From NCBI RefSeq assembly GCF_003003125.1, contig NZ_PVTZ01000004.1, positions 124,001-188,000 on the forward strand: DNA of 64,000 bases, written 5' to 3'. Source of the DNA: Laceyella sediminis (lineage in GTDB: Bacteria; Bacillota; Bacilli; Thermoactinomycetales; Thermoactinomycetaceae). The notes under the pieces were generated by a model. That model was not told the DNA's origin. It ran no database searches and was given only the letters and a program-made list of their open reading frames with translations. Positions 8,429 through 16,913 of the stretch are shown in pieces. The number at the start of each line of letters is the position of its first letter. Positions within the stretch are counted from its first letter, which is position 1. A program made the position numbers and the translations under genes.

Positions 8429-8588
8429 GTTCATCCACCTCACTTATCCACTTTACTATATCACGCACGGATAATCAGATATAGACTTGAAAAACGAAAA
8501 AACACGTTGAAAGATTTCCGTATCAAGTGCCTGGCACCACAACAAATCTCTTATCATCGGACATTCGACCGCTTAAGCCCGCAATGCG

Positions 8589-8634
8589 AAAAGCCATTTT
8601 TCCCCACAACGAACGGCGGTGAAAAAATGGCTTT
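8589..8634 (-). terminator. hairpin after asnS
   Basis: Arms AAAGCCATTTTT / AAAAAATGGCTTT separated by about 19 bases. The minus-strand side is followed by TTTTCG only, so termination may be partial and allow read-through into dnaD, which lies 160 bp downstream. Confidence 0.55.
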
Positions 8635-8697
8635 CACAAGCGATGCGCGTCCCCTCGCCCGCCTAAAGTTCGACCGGGAGGGCGCCGGGATCTCCTA

Positions 8698-9990
8698 TTA
8701 CGGATACAGTCGGTTCAACATGCGTGGGAATGGAATCGTCTCACGCACATGGTCTAAGCCGCAGATCCAGGCAACGGTCCGTTCCAAGCCCAATCCGAAG
8801 CCAGAGTGCGGTACGCTACCATATTTGCGCAAATCCAGGTACCATTGGTATGCCTCAAGCGGTAGGTTATGCGCGGCATAACGCTCTTCCATCAAGGCAG
8901 GATCGTCAATCCGTTGGCTTCCGCCGATGATTTCCCCATATCCTTCCGGAGCGATCAAATCGGCGCACAATACCACTTCTGGGCGGTTGGGATCTGGTTT
9001 CATGTAGAAAGCTTTGATCTCTGTCGGATAATGCGTGATGAAAACAGGTTTGTCGAAGCTTTCGGCGATTTTCGTTTCATGAGGTGCGCCAAAGTCTTCA
9101 CCCCACTTGAAATCGGTAAACCCTTCCCGATGCAATAGCTCAACCGCTTCATCATAGGTAATCCGTGGGAAAGGCGCCTGCACTTTTTCCAATTTGCTGA
9201 TATCCCGATCCAGTGTTTTCAATTCACGCTCACAATTTTTCAGCACTTGCTGCACCACATAGCTGAGCATCTGTTCTTGGATTTCCAAGCTTTGCTCATG
9301 TTCGACGAAAGCCATTTCCGGTTCGATCATCCAGAACTCAATCAAATGGCGGCGCGTTTTCGACTTTTCGGCACGGAACGTGGGGCCGAAAGAATATACA
9401 TTGCGCAAAGCCATAGCCGCCGCTTCCATGTAAAGCTGGCCGCTTTGCGTGAGAAACGCGTCTTCATCGAAATATTTGGTGTGGAAAAGGTTGGTCGTCC
9501 CTTCGCAAGAAGAAGGCGTCAACACTGGCGGGTCGACCAAGGTGAATCCCTGTTGATCAAGGAATTCTTGAATGGCCCGGATGATTTCCGCGCGGATGGT
9601 AAGAATCGCGCGTTGGCGCGGCGTACGCAACCACAAGTGGCGATGGTCCATCAAGAAGTCGACACCATGCTCTTTTTTAGTAATCGGATACTCCTCTGCC
9701 ACTTGAATGATTTCCACATGTTTCACATCGAGCTCAAATCCGCTTGGCGCCCGGTCATCTTGCCGAACTGTCCCGGTCACGTACAGGGAGCTTTCTTGCG
9801 TCAATTTGCTCGCGTCTTCCCATACTTCCGGAGCGACTTGGCTCTTCACCAACACGCCCTGAATAAACCCGGTGCCATCACGCAATTGCAGAAATTGGAT
9901 CTTTCCGCTTGAGCGCTTATTATATAGCCAACCGCCCAATTTGACCTCCTGGCCAACATGTGCGGCTACATCTTTAATCGTAGTTAGCAC
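8698..9990 (-). CDS. asnS: asparaginyl-tRNA synthetase
   Basis: Class II aminoacyl-tRNA synthetase charging tRNA-Asn. The 430-residue protein has an N-terminal OB-fold anticodon-binding domain (about 15-105, with [20 protein letters not shown]) and the class II core: motif 2 around [11 protein letters not shown], followed by [15 protein letters not shown], and motif 3 [13 protein letters not shown] near the C-terminus. The start codon is GTG 9990, with TGGGGGT 8 bp upstream. No T-box leader was seen in the roughly 150 bp upstream. It is followed by dnaD in the same direction. Confidence 0.97.
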   Translation of the reverse strand: MLTTIKDVAAHVGQEVKLGGWLYNKRSSGKIQFLQLRDGTGFIQGVLVKSQVAPEVWEDASKLTQESSLYVTGTVRQDDRAPSGFELDVKHVEIIQVAEEYPITKKEHGVDFLMDHRHLWLRTPRQRAILTIRAEIIRAIQEFLDQQGFTLVDPPVLTPSSCEGTTNLFHTKYFDEDAFLTQSGQLYMEAAAMALRNVYSFGPTFRAEKSKTRRHLIEFWMIEPEMAFVEHEQSLEIQEQMLSYVVQQVLKNCERELKTLDRDISKLEKVQAPFPRITYDEAVELLHREGFTDFKWGEDFGAPHETKIAESFDKPVFITHYPTEIKAFYMKPDPNRPEVVLCADLIAPEGYGEIIGGSQRIDDPALMEERYAAHNLPLEAYQWYLDLRKYGSVPHSGFGLGLERTVAWICGLDHVRETIPFPRMLNRLYP

Positions 9991-10144
9991 GTATGTAAAC
10001 CCCCATCCCTTAAGTTAAACCGATTCAATTATACAACTCTGCATTTTGAACAGTCAATGAACCGCCATCATCCCACACATGCATAAACATGCCATAAGTT
10101 TATAACATATAAATTAAAGTTAAATAGATCACTAACAACGAAGT

Positions 10145-10159
10145 AGGTGACTCTCTCTG
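10145..10159 (+). promoter_or_regulatory. ribosome site and CTG start of the CapA-like gene
   Basis: AGGTGA at 10145-10150 is the only ribosome site. An in-frame TGA overlaps it, so the frame cannot open earlier. The next codons with initiation potential are CTG 10157 (6 bases away), ATA 10166 and TTG 10175 (24 bases away, too far). CTG gives the usual Lys-Lys signal-peptide start. Confidence 0.6.
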
Positions 10160-11323
10160 AAAAAGATAGTAACATTGTCAGCCCTTTTCTTTCTCCTCAT
10201 TTTGGCCATGCTGTTTTCCTCCTTCTGGATTCCGCGTGCGCAACCCCCTTCCTCAAAGAACCCGCCCAGAGCCGACCCAGCACCATCTCAACCCAAGGTT
10301 GTTAAAATAGCGGCATTTGGTGATGTGATGATGCATATTCCGCAAATGAAAGCGGGCAAAACCGCGGCAGGGGGATACGACTTCCGACCCTTTTTCAAGG
10401 AAATCAAGCCTTACCTCTCCGCCGCCGACTTGACAATCGGCAATTTGGAAATGACTTTGGGCGGCAAACGATTGCCTTTCAGCGGCTTCCCCCGATTCAA
10501 CGCGCCTGATGAAATCTTGACAGCCCTCACTGACGCAGGCGTAGACCTGTTGAGTACAACCAACAATCATGCGATGGACACCGGCGAAAAAGGGGTGATA
10601 CGAACTTACCAACAAGTGCGGAAGGCAGGCATGCAGCCGATCGGCACAGCCCCGTCGGCAAAGGACAGAAAACCGGTGTTGGTGCGCAAAAACGGCTTAA
10701 CCCTGGCTTTTCTCGCTTACACCGAATCTACCAATGGCCTGCCCGTCCCCAAAGAAAAACCCTATCTGGTCAACCGGCTAAACCTTACGCAAGTCGCCAA
10801 GGATATTGCTGACGCGAAAAAGCAGGGGGCACACGCGGTAATCGTGTCTCTTCACTTCGGTGTGGAATACCAGCGCCAACCAAACCCCAAGCAGATCAGC
10901 ATCGCCCGACAGATCTTGAAAAGCGGAGCGGACGTGATATTGGGCAGCCATCCCCATGTGGTGCAACATGCCGAAAAAGTAAGCATCAATGGCCAGGACA
11001 AGCTGATCATTTATTCCATGGGCAACTTCATCTCCAACCAGCAAAAACGGTACACTGACGAGGGGATCATTTGGTATTTCGATGTGGTGCAACACCCGGA
11101 TACCAAGCAGGTCACATTTGACAACATCGCGTATTTGCCGACTTTGACCCACCGTTATATCGGTCAAAAGGGCAAACAATATACCGTGCTTCCAATCACG
11201 GAGCAATTGCCGGAGCGACTGCCGCCGTATCCTGGCATCACCAAAGCGAAATGGCAAAGCGCATGGCAACACACCACTTCCTTGATCAACGCGAAAGGAA
11301 CCTTTCCCGTATATTCCCCATGA
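10157..11323 (+). CDS. CapA-family metallophosphatase-like exported protein
   Basis: Member of the PGA_cap/CapA family, calcineurin-like proteins linked to poly-gamma-glutamate synthesis or anchoring. From CTG 10157 the 388-residue product starts M-K-K-I-V-T with a hydrophobic segment to about residue 25, i.e. a signal peptide or membrane anchor, then a proline-rich linker. Family motifs are visible: AAFGDVMMH (metal site), IGNLEMTL, STTNNHAMDTG, VSLHFGVEY, GSHPHVVQ and YSMGNFISNQQ. No capBC genes are next to it, so it may be a stand-alone envelope enzyme. The non-canonical CTG start is an inference from ribosome-site spacing. Confidence 0.88.
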   Translation: MKKIVTLSALFFLLILAMLFSSFWIPRAQPPSSKNPPRADPAPSQPKVVKIAAFGDVMMHIPQMKAGKTAAGGYDFRPFFKEIKPYLSAADLTIGNLEMTLGGKRLPFSGFPRFNAPDEILTALTDAGVDLLSTTNNHAMDTGEKGVIRTYQQVRKAGMQPIGTAPSAKDRKPVLVRKNGLTLAFLAYTESTNGLPVPKEKPYLVNRLNLTQVAKDIADAKKQGAHAVIVSLHFGVEYQRQPNPKQISIARQILKSGADVILGSHPHVVQHAEKVSINGQDKLIIYSMGNFISNQQKRYTDEGIIWYFDVVQHPDTKQVTFDNIAYLPTLTHRYIGQKGKQYTVLPITEQLPERLPPYPGITKAKWQSAWQHTTSLINAKGTFPVYSP

Positions 11324-11333
11324 CCCCCATGTT

Positions 11334-11520
11334 AGAAAGTGCTTAAGCATTTCGGCAAAGCATCCCCAAACCGAAGTTTTTAGTCTGCATTCTTTCATCG
11401 CTATGCGGGAACGTACATCGACACCAACCGCAGGCAATGGGCAAAGTCTAACGCTCTTCGCTCGATTCACGTTCCCAGTCATGTCGTTTTTAAATTGATC
11501 CAACAGCTTAAGCACTTTCT
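11334..11520. repeat. 187 bp element with 14 bp terminal inverted repeats
   Basis: Perfect ends AGAAAGTGCTTAAG (11334-11347) and CTTAAGCACTTTCT (11507-11520), with a nested pair GGGAACGT (11407-11414) / ACGTTCCC (11469-11476). This looks like a miniature inverted-repeat element or a structured RNA. No target duplication is visible at the edges. The right arm also pairs with the sequence after it to make a terminator (next entry), so the two folds exclude each other. The remainder of the stretch 11324-11695 has no gene. Confidence 0.5.
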
Positions 11521-11540
11521 CCATATGAAAGTGCTTTTTT
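11511..11540 (+). terminator. terminator overlapping the inverted-repeat arm
   Basis: Stem AGCACTTTC / GAAAGTGCT with a 7-base loop followed by six T residues. It would end capA transcription unless the upstream arm at 11334-11347 captures the left half of the stem. Confidence 0.75.
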
Positions 11541-11695
11541 CATCCCGCCATCCCTGTGTTTCCGGCATTTGCAGTTCATACACCGCATTAGCCAGGCAAC
11601 CTTTTCCAAACGTTCGGTTTTATTATCGCCCAGTTCACAAATAAATTAAGATATAATAAATTGATGTATCCAATCTAAAAGAAAGGTGGCTCCCC

Positions 11696-12322
11696 ATGAA
11701 CATCCAGATCCGACCTTACACGCTCGCCGATTTCCCACAACTGCTGGAGATCCAAAAAGAGGCCTTCCCGCCTCCGTTCCCCGAGGATCTCCTGTGGAAC
11801 CGCGATCAGATCTCCGCCCATGTCCACACATTTCCCGAAGGGGCCCTTCTGGCTGAAGTGGATGGGGTAGCGGCCGGTTCGGCGACCGCTTTGATTGTCC
11901 ACCACACAGGCAAGCCCCACACGTGGGCAGAGGTGTCTGACAACGGTTATATCAAAGGAAGCCATGCGCAAGACGGGGACAGTCTATACGGCATCGATGT
12001 TTGCGTGCGGCCACAATTCCGCGGTCAAGGCATAGCGCAAGCGCTATATCAAGCGCGCAAAGAGCTGGTGGTGCGCTTAGGCTTGACGCGGTTGATCGCC
12101 GGATGCCGAATCCCAGGCTATCACCGCTATCAGCATGCGCTGTCGGTTGATACGTACGTGAGGAAAGTGAAGCAAAACGAAATAAGAGACAGCGTACTTA
12201 GCTTTATGCTCAGTCAGGGACTTGAACCTTTGCAAATTTTGGAACATTACCTGGATGATGAGGAGTCTTGCCATTTTGCCGTCTTGGTGGAATGGAAAAA
12301 TCCATACAAAAAAGAGGGATGA
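11696..12322 (+). CDS. GNAT acetyltransferase, N-terminal half of a YhcX-type system
   Basis: A 208-residue GNAT-fold protein with the acetyl-CoA loop in RPQFRGQGIAQAL and an extra C-terminal helix region. It matches the N-terminal half of YhcX-like bifunctional proteins (GNAT plus carbon-nitrogen hydrolase). The start is ATG 11696 after GAAAGGTGG. Only three bases separate its stop from the next ATG, so the two are translationally coupled and probably form a complex. Substrate unknown. Confidence 0.85.
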   Translation: MNIQIRPYTLADFPQLLEIQKEAFPPPFPEDLLWNRDQISAHVHTFPEGALLAEVDGVAAGSATALIVHHTGKPHTWAEVSDNGYIKGSHAQDGDSLYGIDVCVRPQFRGQGIAQALYQARKELVVRLGLTRLIAGCRIPGYHRYQHALSVDTYVRKVKQNEIRDSVLSFMLSQGLEPLQILEHYLDDEESCHFAVLVEWKNPYKKEG

Positions 12323-12325
12323 ACA

Positions 12326-13201
12326 ATGAAACCACTGCGCATCGGCATTGTGCAATACGAACTAGCACCCTTAAAGTCGGAAGCGGACTTTTGGGATGGC
12401 ATCCGGCGCGATACGGATCAAGCAAAAGCTGACGGGGTACAATTGCTGATCTATCCAGAATACTTAACCGCCCACCTCTTGGCCTTGAGCGAGCCGCTGG
12501 CCCACGATGAAGCGGCTCCTTACCTTGATCAGTTCACCGATCGATACATCCACTTTTTCATTGACTTAAGCCGCGACACTGGCATCATCATCCTCGCGGG
12601 GACGCACATCCGCCGCGTTGGGAGCGGCTATGTGAATGAAGCCTATCTCTTTTTCCCGGACGGTCGAATCGAGACCCAGCAGAAGCTCCATTTGACGCCC
12701 GAGGAGCGCAACTGCTGGCATCTGAGCCCAGGCAACCGCCTTAATATCATTGACACAGATTTCGGCCGAATGGCGATTCTGGTCTGTTATGACATCGAAT
12801 TCCCGGAACTTTCCCGCATCGTGGCTGAACAGGAAGTGGCGCTCATCCTCAACCCCATTTATACCGATCAAGCGGCCGGTTACTATCGCGTCCGCCACTG
12901 CGCCCAAGCGCGTGCGATCGAGAACCAACGCTTTGTCGCCTTGAGCGGGATGGTTGGAAGCTTGCCGTACATTCCGCAGATCGACGCTGGTTACGCCGAA
13001 AGCGGCTGTTTCTCGCCTTGCGACTTTCCATTCCCGGCAAATGGCGTGCTGTGTATCACAGATAACATGCAAAAAGATCTGGTCATTGTCGATCTAGACC
13101 TTACCCAATTGAAGCGCAACTGGGAAGAAGGGCAAGTCTCTCCTTATCGGGATCGGAAGCCTGAGTTATACCAACAGTTGGCCGGTCAACCATCTCAATA
13201 A
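12326..13201 (+). CDS. carbon-nitrogen hydrolase, nitrilase superfamily
   Basis: Hydrolyses a C-N bond, probably an amide or nitrile, with a Glu-Lys-Cys triad. The triad is visible: Glu45 in IYPEYL, Lys120 in QQKLHLTPEE and Cys154 in LVCYDIEFPE. The 291-residue length is normal for a single-domain nitrilase-superfamily enzyme. In B. subtilis YhcX this domain is fused to the GNAT domain encoded here by the preceding gene. The ribosome site is the GAGGGA inside the end of that gene. A hairpin follows at 13215-13245. Confidence 0.92.
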   Translation: MKPLRIGIVQYELAPLKSEADFWDGIRRDTDQAKADGVQLLIYPEYLTAHLLALSEPLAHDEAAPYLDQFTDRYIHFFIDLSRDTGIIILAGTHIRRVGSGYVNEAYLFFPDGRIETQQKLHLTPEERNCWHLSPGNRLNIIDTDFGRMAILVCYDIEFPELSRIVAEQEVALILNPIYTDQAAGYYRVRHCAQARAIENQRFVALSGMVGSLPYIPQIDAGYAESGCFSPCDFPFPANGVLCITDNMQKDLVIVDLDLTQLKRNWEEGQVSPYRDRKPELYQQLAGQPSQ

Positions 13202-13214
13202 ACGTAATCAATGA

Positions 13215-13245
13215 AAGGCACGATCGCTGTCAGGGATCGTGCCTT
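13215..13245 (+). terminator. hairpin after the nitrilase gene
   Basis: Perfect 11 bp stem AAGGCACGATC / GATCGTGCCTT with a 9-base loop. No U-run follows on the plus strand. It overlaps the last bases of the converging small gene. Confidence 0.6.
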
Positions 13246-13441
13246 ATGCTATATGCAAATAAAAAACACCCCCCAGGTCATTGGAGAAGTGCTTTTTCTC
13301 ACGCTTTCTTATTCTCTCCGCCTTCGTTGGCGTTTTTCTCGCTACTGGATTGATCGCCCACATCTCACGGCTTAAGGTAGGATCAAGTTTGCCTTCTCGA
13401 ATTTGTTTTAGTCGGTGTTTTTTCGCTTTGCTTCTGACCAT
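13244..13441 (-). CDS. small basic conserved protein
   Basis: A 65-residue, very basic protein (MVRSKAKKHRLKQIREGK..., then TPTKAERIRKREKKHFSND). This pattern of a Lys/Arg-rich start and a second basic helix is seen in small uncharacterised Bacillales proteins, some of which bind ribosomes or nucleic acid; no function is assigned. The ribosome site AAGGGAG lies about 12 bp before ATG 13441, slightly far. Monocistronic. Confidence 0.65.
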   Translation of the reverse strand: MVRSKAKKHRLKQIREGKLDPTLSREMWAINPVARKTPTKAERIRKREKKHFSNDLGGVFYLHIA

Positions 13442-13912
13442 CGTTCATTTCACTCCCTTTCTGTTTCCTATGGTGCATCAACAGGACTTCCCATTCCAAT
13501 AGCCATGGTATACCCGTTTTGGAACCGGGTTAATCATGCATTCACCCCACTCAGGTGACTGCTCACAAAAACATCATCGAGGCAAGCCCAACAAACAATA
13601 GCCATAGAGATCGTCAACGGGCAACCCTAAGCCCACTTCTGAAATTTAGCGGCCAAGACTTTTCATATAAGTGACCTAAAACGCAGATTCAACCATCGGT
13701 TCTAGAGCGTGTCTGATGAATAGGCCAGCGGCTCCAAAACCATTTTCTCATTCGCTTCACGCGTTGCTAGGAGCTCCTCGAGAAAAGGTTTTTCCGCCGC
13801 TTCTTCCCTACCAACTCGATTTGCCAGACACACCCTAGACTCCTTTGTCGACTACCTAATCATTGTTCCCCAACTTTATGACCTCGATAAATGAACAGGT
13901 CAAATTGCCCTA
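13442..13912. other. non-coding stretch carrying a palindromic repeat
   Basis: No gene is recognisable in 13442-13912. It contains the 139 bp inverted-repeat element listed next. The rest may hold remnants of a membrane protein on the minus strand, but no open frame with a ribosome site was found. Confidence 0.5.
13701..13839. repeat. MITE-like palindromic repeat, copy 1
   Basis: Ends TCTAGAGCGTGTCTG and CAGACACACCCTAGA are inverted repeats with 13 of 15 matches. Internally CTCCAAAACCATTTTCTC faces GAGAAAAGGTTTTTCC around a central CTAGGAGCTCCT palindrome, so the whole element can fold into one hairpin. About 57 bp of it recur, in opposite orientation, at 18674-18728. Confidence 0.7.
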
Positions 13913-14881
13913 TCATTCGCCTTCTTCCGTGATCTCATCCAAGACATGATCAGCCAGTGCGGTGACAACTTTTCTATCAACCTTGCCTGCCACCGGTTGG
14001 GCCGCGTTCGCCGCTCCAGCCGCCACCGCTGTGGCCAGCGCGCGTTTTGCAGTAGAACCGTTGGCCAGACTCCACAAAAGTCCCCCCATAAATGCATCGC
14101 CTGAGCCGACGGGATTCACCACATCGACTTGCGGTGCAGGCACATGGTAATAGATCGATCGGTGATAAGCGACAGCCCCTTGGTCACCCAGCGTAATAAT
14201 GGGAAAGTCGATTCCTTTTAAGACTAAGTCCGCCAATGGTTTGCGCCAGTGTTGGAGGCTTGGCGCCGCTGGTTGCTCCCCGGCATCCGCTTTCGTCAGA
14301 GCCGCGAACTCATGCTGGTTCGGTGTGATGATGCTGGGCTGACAAGCGATGGCGGCCGCCAAGGCCGTGCCACTGGTATCAACAACCACACGTGCGCCCC
14401 GCTGACGGACAAAGCGAAGCAAGCTACGCCATTCCTCCATCGGAAGACCTGGCGGCAAGCTCCCGGAAAACACGACGATCATACCTGGGGTGATCAGAGA
14501 TTGGAGGCGCCTTTTTAACCGCTCCATTTGGCCAGCTGTCACATGTAAGCCCGGCTCCAAAATCTCTGTCGCCTTCTGGTAGCTTTCATCAATGATGGAT
14601 AAGCAGATGCGAGACTCTCCCTCTGGGACTTCGCAAAATGCGGCGTCTATTCCCTCTTCCTGCAATTTTCTGATGATGGTTTGCCCATTGTCCCCTCCCA
14701 CAAACCCGGTCGCCGTCACCGTCCCTCCCAAACGGTGAATGGTACGGGCTACATTAATGCCTTTTCCTCCCGCCTGGGTATACTTTTGCCGCACTCGGTG
14801 CACTTCCCCAGCTTGAAAATTATCCACTACATACGTGGTGTCCAAAGCGGCGTTTAATGTCACTGTCAAAATCCGGCTCAT
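13913..14881 (-). CDS. PfkB-family sugar-phosphate kinase (tagatose-6-P or fructose-1-P type)
   Basis: A 322-residue PfkB kinase of the 1-phosphofructokinase/tagatose-6-phosphate kinase branch: N-terminal VTLNAALDTTYVV, the substrate loop GGKGINVA, and the ATP/catalytic motif VGSGDAFMGG near residue 255. In this cluster, with AgaS and a GatY-type aldolase, the expected reaction is tagatose-6-phosphate to tagatose-1,6-bisphosphate; this is inferred from context. The start is ATG 14881 with AGGAGGGGG 5-8 bp upstream, not the earlier frame opening. It is the last gene of the amino-sugar cluster. Confidence 0.88.
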   Translation of the reverse strand: MSRILTVTLNAALDTTYVVDNFQAGEVHRVRQKYTQAGGKGINVARTIHRLGGTVTATGFVGGDNGQTIIRKLQEEGIDAAFCEVPEGESRICLSIIDESYQKATEILEPGLHVTAGQMERLKRRLQSLITPGMIVVFSGSLPPGLPMEEWRSLLRFVRQRGARVVVDTSGTALAAAIACQPSIITPNQHEFAALTKADAGEQPAAPSLQHWRKPLADLVLKGIDFPIITLGDQGAVAYHRSIYYHVPAPQVDVVNPVGSGDAFMGGLLWSLANGSTAKRALATAVAAGAANAAQPVAGKVDRKVVTALADHVLDEITEEGE

Positions 14882-14971
14882 ATCCCCCTCCTCATCTGCC
14901 TTACAAATCGAGTGCGAGGCATTGATGGAAAAACATGACAACCAATTCAGAGATAGCACCCATTTATGGCG

Positions 14972-15727
14972 TCACAACTTTTTAATGCGCCCCTTAAACC
15001 GTTCGATAAACCGCGCATTGGCCTCATCTCCGCCTGGTGCATTGCCGCTCATCCAAATCGGCGGCGTGATCCCTTTTTGCACCATCAGTCGTACCGCCTC
15101 TGCCATCACGCAGTTTAATAAGTAAGCGTTAGCAAAGGTAGACATGGCGGCGACCGGTTGATCCAGATTTGGAATGTTGATGACCGCATCTCCCACTTCT
15201 ACCTTGCAGTCTAAAACCACATCCACCAATTCAAACAGATTTTTTTTGCTCGGATGGCGGGCTGGATGGTTCTCCGGCGTGGCAGTGGCATGTTTCACAG
15301 AGGTGACGCCGATGGTGGTCACTCCCCGCCGTTTCGCTTCCAGCGCCGCGTCGATTGTCGCCGCGTTAATTCCATACGCGTTGACGATGATAAGTAAATC
15401 ACCCGCTTGCAGATTGTAATCGTCGATGACAATCGTCCCGTATCCCGGAGTGCGTTCAATGGCCATCGAGCGTAAGGCGCCCCCGCTCAAAAGGGTTCCT
15501 TCATCAAGGATGGCACTAACATGCATCAGCCCCCCGGCCCGGAAAAAGACTTCCTGCGCCCCCAGATTGGAATGACCCCCTGGGCCATACACATAAACGA
15601 TCTTATCTTGGCTGACATGGTCGGCAATTAGGCGCGCCGCTCGATTGACCGCGTCCGCTTCCTCACGCAGCGATTCCAAGTGAGCGACGATCTTCCGCAA
15701 ATACTGTTCCATGATGATCTCAGCCAT
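14972..15727 (-). CDS. SIS-domain sugar isomerase-like protein
   Basis: A 251-residue SIS (sugar isomerase) domain protein of the UPF0309-like group, predicted to bind a phosphosugar. Visible features are VYVYGPGGHSNLGAQEV (phosphosugar loop), DEGTLLSGG, and the second half with VGDAVI and the FANAYLLNCV helix. The start ATG 15727 overlaps the nagA stop by 8 bases and has AAGGGGG 9 bp upstream. Its precise reaction is unknown. It may act as an epimerase/isomerase or a phosphosugar-sensing partner alongside AgaS and NagB encoded nearby. Confidence 0.8.
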   Translation of the reverse strand: MAEIIMEQYLRKIVAHLESLREEADAVNRAARLIADHVSQDKIVYVYGPGGHSNLGAQEVFFRAGGLMHVSAILDEGTLLSGGALRSMAIERTPGYGTIVIDDYNLQAGDLLIIVNAYGINAATIDAALEAKRRGVTTIGVTSVKHATATPENHPARHPSKKNLFELVDVVLDCKVEVGDAVINIPNLDQPVAAMSTFANAYLLNCVMAEAVRLMVQKGITPPIWMSGNAPGGDEANARFIERFKGRIKKL

Positions 15728-16913
15728 CGGCACCGCCCCCTTGCATGTGGGTGTCTGCTTCATGCAGAATCGCCCCTTGTTTGATCGTGCGGAGTATCCG
15801 CACCTCCTCATCCTCCGGCTCAAACACGACCAAATCAGCCGGCGCACCGACAGCCAATCCCCGCCGCGCCGACAATCCCAAGTAAGCGGCAGGTCTTATT
15901 GATGCCATGTCCCATGCATCTTGCAATCTGCACAGTTGTTTCTTAAACAAGTTCCATACGCCCTGCCGCAAGGTCTGGACAGAACCGGCCAGCAGCTGCG
16001 GCCTACCTTTCAGATGGAGTTTGCCCTGCGGTGTCAACACCACGCGGCCGCCGATATGCGTCTCATACTCTCCCGGCTCACGCCCGCCCAGCTGCACCAC
16101 ATCACTGACCAGCATGGCTTTGTCCCGCTTCACGCGCATAATCACTTTGATGACCGAATCAGGCAAGTGAAACCCGTCGCCGATCATGCACGCCCACAAG
16201 TCCGGCTCGGCAAGCTGATCCCAAATGTAGTTGGGATGCCTGGGGAGCATCGGATGTGCACCATTGCCGAGATGGGTAGACAAGGTTGCTCCAGCCCGCA
16301 CCGCTAATGCAAGTTGCTCTGTGTTGGCCGCAGTGTGACCGATGGCCACTTTCACCCCATGCCGGACGCAGGATTCTATGAATTCGTGTGCGCCTGGCCA
16401 CTCCGGCGACAAGGTCACCAAGCGGATACGCCCGTCCGCCGCCTTTTGCCATCGCTCAAACAGTGCCCAATCCGGGGCTTTGACAAAGGCGGAATCATGA
16501 GCTCCACGCGGACCGTCCTGCGGCGAGATAAACGGGCCTTCCAAATGAATTCCCGGTATGACACGGTCAAGTGTAGGTAACTGGCGGATCGCTTCAGCAA
16601 CGGCCCGTACCGCTTCTTCAATTCCTTCGTCATGGTTGGTAATGATGGTTGGCAAATAGGCAGTCACCCCTTCCCGCCACAACATACGGGTCACGGCGGT
16701 GACCGAGTCGGGGGAAAAGGGCGGTGTATTCAAGTCCACCCCGCCGAATCCATTCACCTGCAAGTCAACCAGTCCGGGCGCCAGCCACGGCAAACCCGGT
16801 CGGTTCTGAATACGGCGGATATGGCTGATGATTCCCCCCTCGATTTCCACCGCAATCGAACATCCCGTCCGATAATCCACTCCCTCGATGTGTCGAATCT
16901 CAGTCTCCTGCAT
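15720..16913 (-). CDS. nagA: N-acetyl-hexosamine-6-phosphate deacetylase
   Basis: Amidohydrolase-superfamily enzyme that removes acetate from GlcNAc-6-P or GalNAc-6-P; 397 residues. Motifs: LAPGLVDLQVNGFGGVD (metal site at the start of the barrel), GIHLEGPFIS with the metal-binding Glu, AIGHTAA, THLGNGAHP, and the catalytic Asp in LVSDVVQLGG. THLGNGAHP differs from the usual THLFNAM, so the enzyme is divergent and may prefer GalNAc-6-P (AgaA role). It overlaps nagB upstream by 14 bases and the SIS gene downstream by 8, consistent with coupled translation. Confidence 0.9.
   Translation of the reverse strand: MQETEIRHIEGVDYRTGCSIAVEIEGGIISHIRRIQNRPGLPWLAPGLVDLQVNGFGGVDLNTPPFSPDSVTAVTRMLWREGVTAYLPTIITNHDEGIEEAVRAVAEAIRQLPTLDRVIPGIHLEGPFISPQDGPRGAHDSAFVKAPDWALFERWQKAADGRIRLVTLSPEWPGAHEFIESCVRHGVKVAIGHTAANTEQLALAVRAGATLSTHLGNGAHPMLPRHPNYIWDQLAEPDLWACMIGDGFHLPDSVIKVIMRVKRDKAMLVSDVVQLGGREPGEYETHIGGRVVLTPQGKLHLKGRPQLLAGSVQTLRQGVWNLFKKQLCRLQDAWDMASIRPAAYLGLSARRGLAVGAPADLVVFEPEDEEVRILRTIKQGAILHEADTHMQGGGADG

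Noticed and set aside
9991-10144. T-box leader upstream of asnS
   Set aside because: No T-box bulge sequence, specifier loop or terminator was found between asnS and the CapA gene.
10778-11524. 248-codon minus-strand frame opposite the CapA gene, beginning in the inverted-repeat element
   Set aside because: I considered a transposase N-terminus (the frame starts at the repeat arm), but the match is only suggestive and most of the frame is a shadow of the CapA gene.
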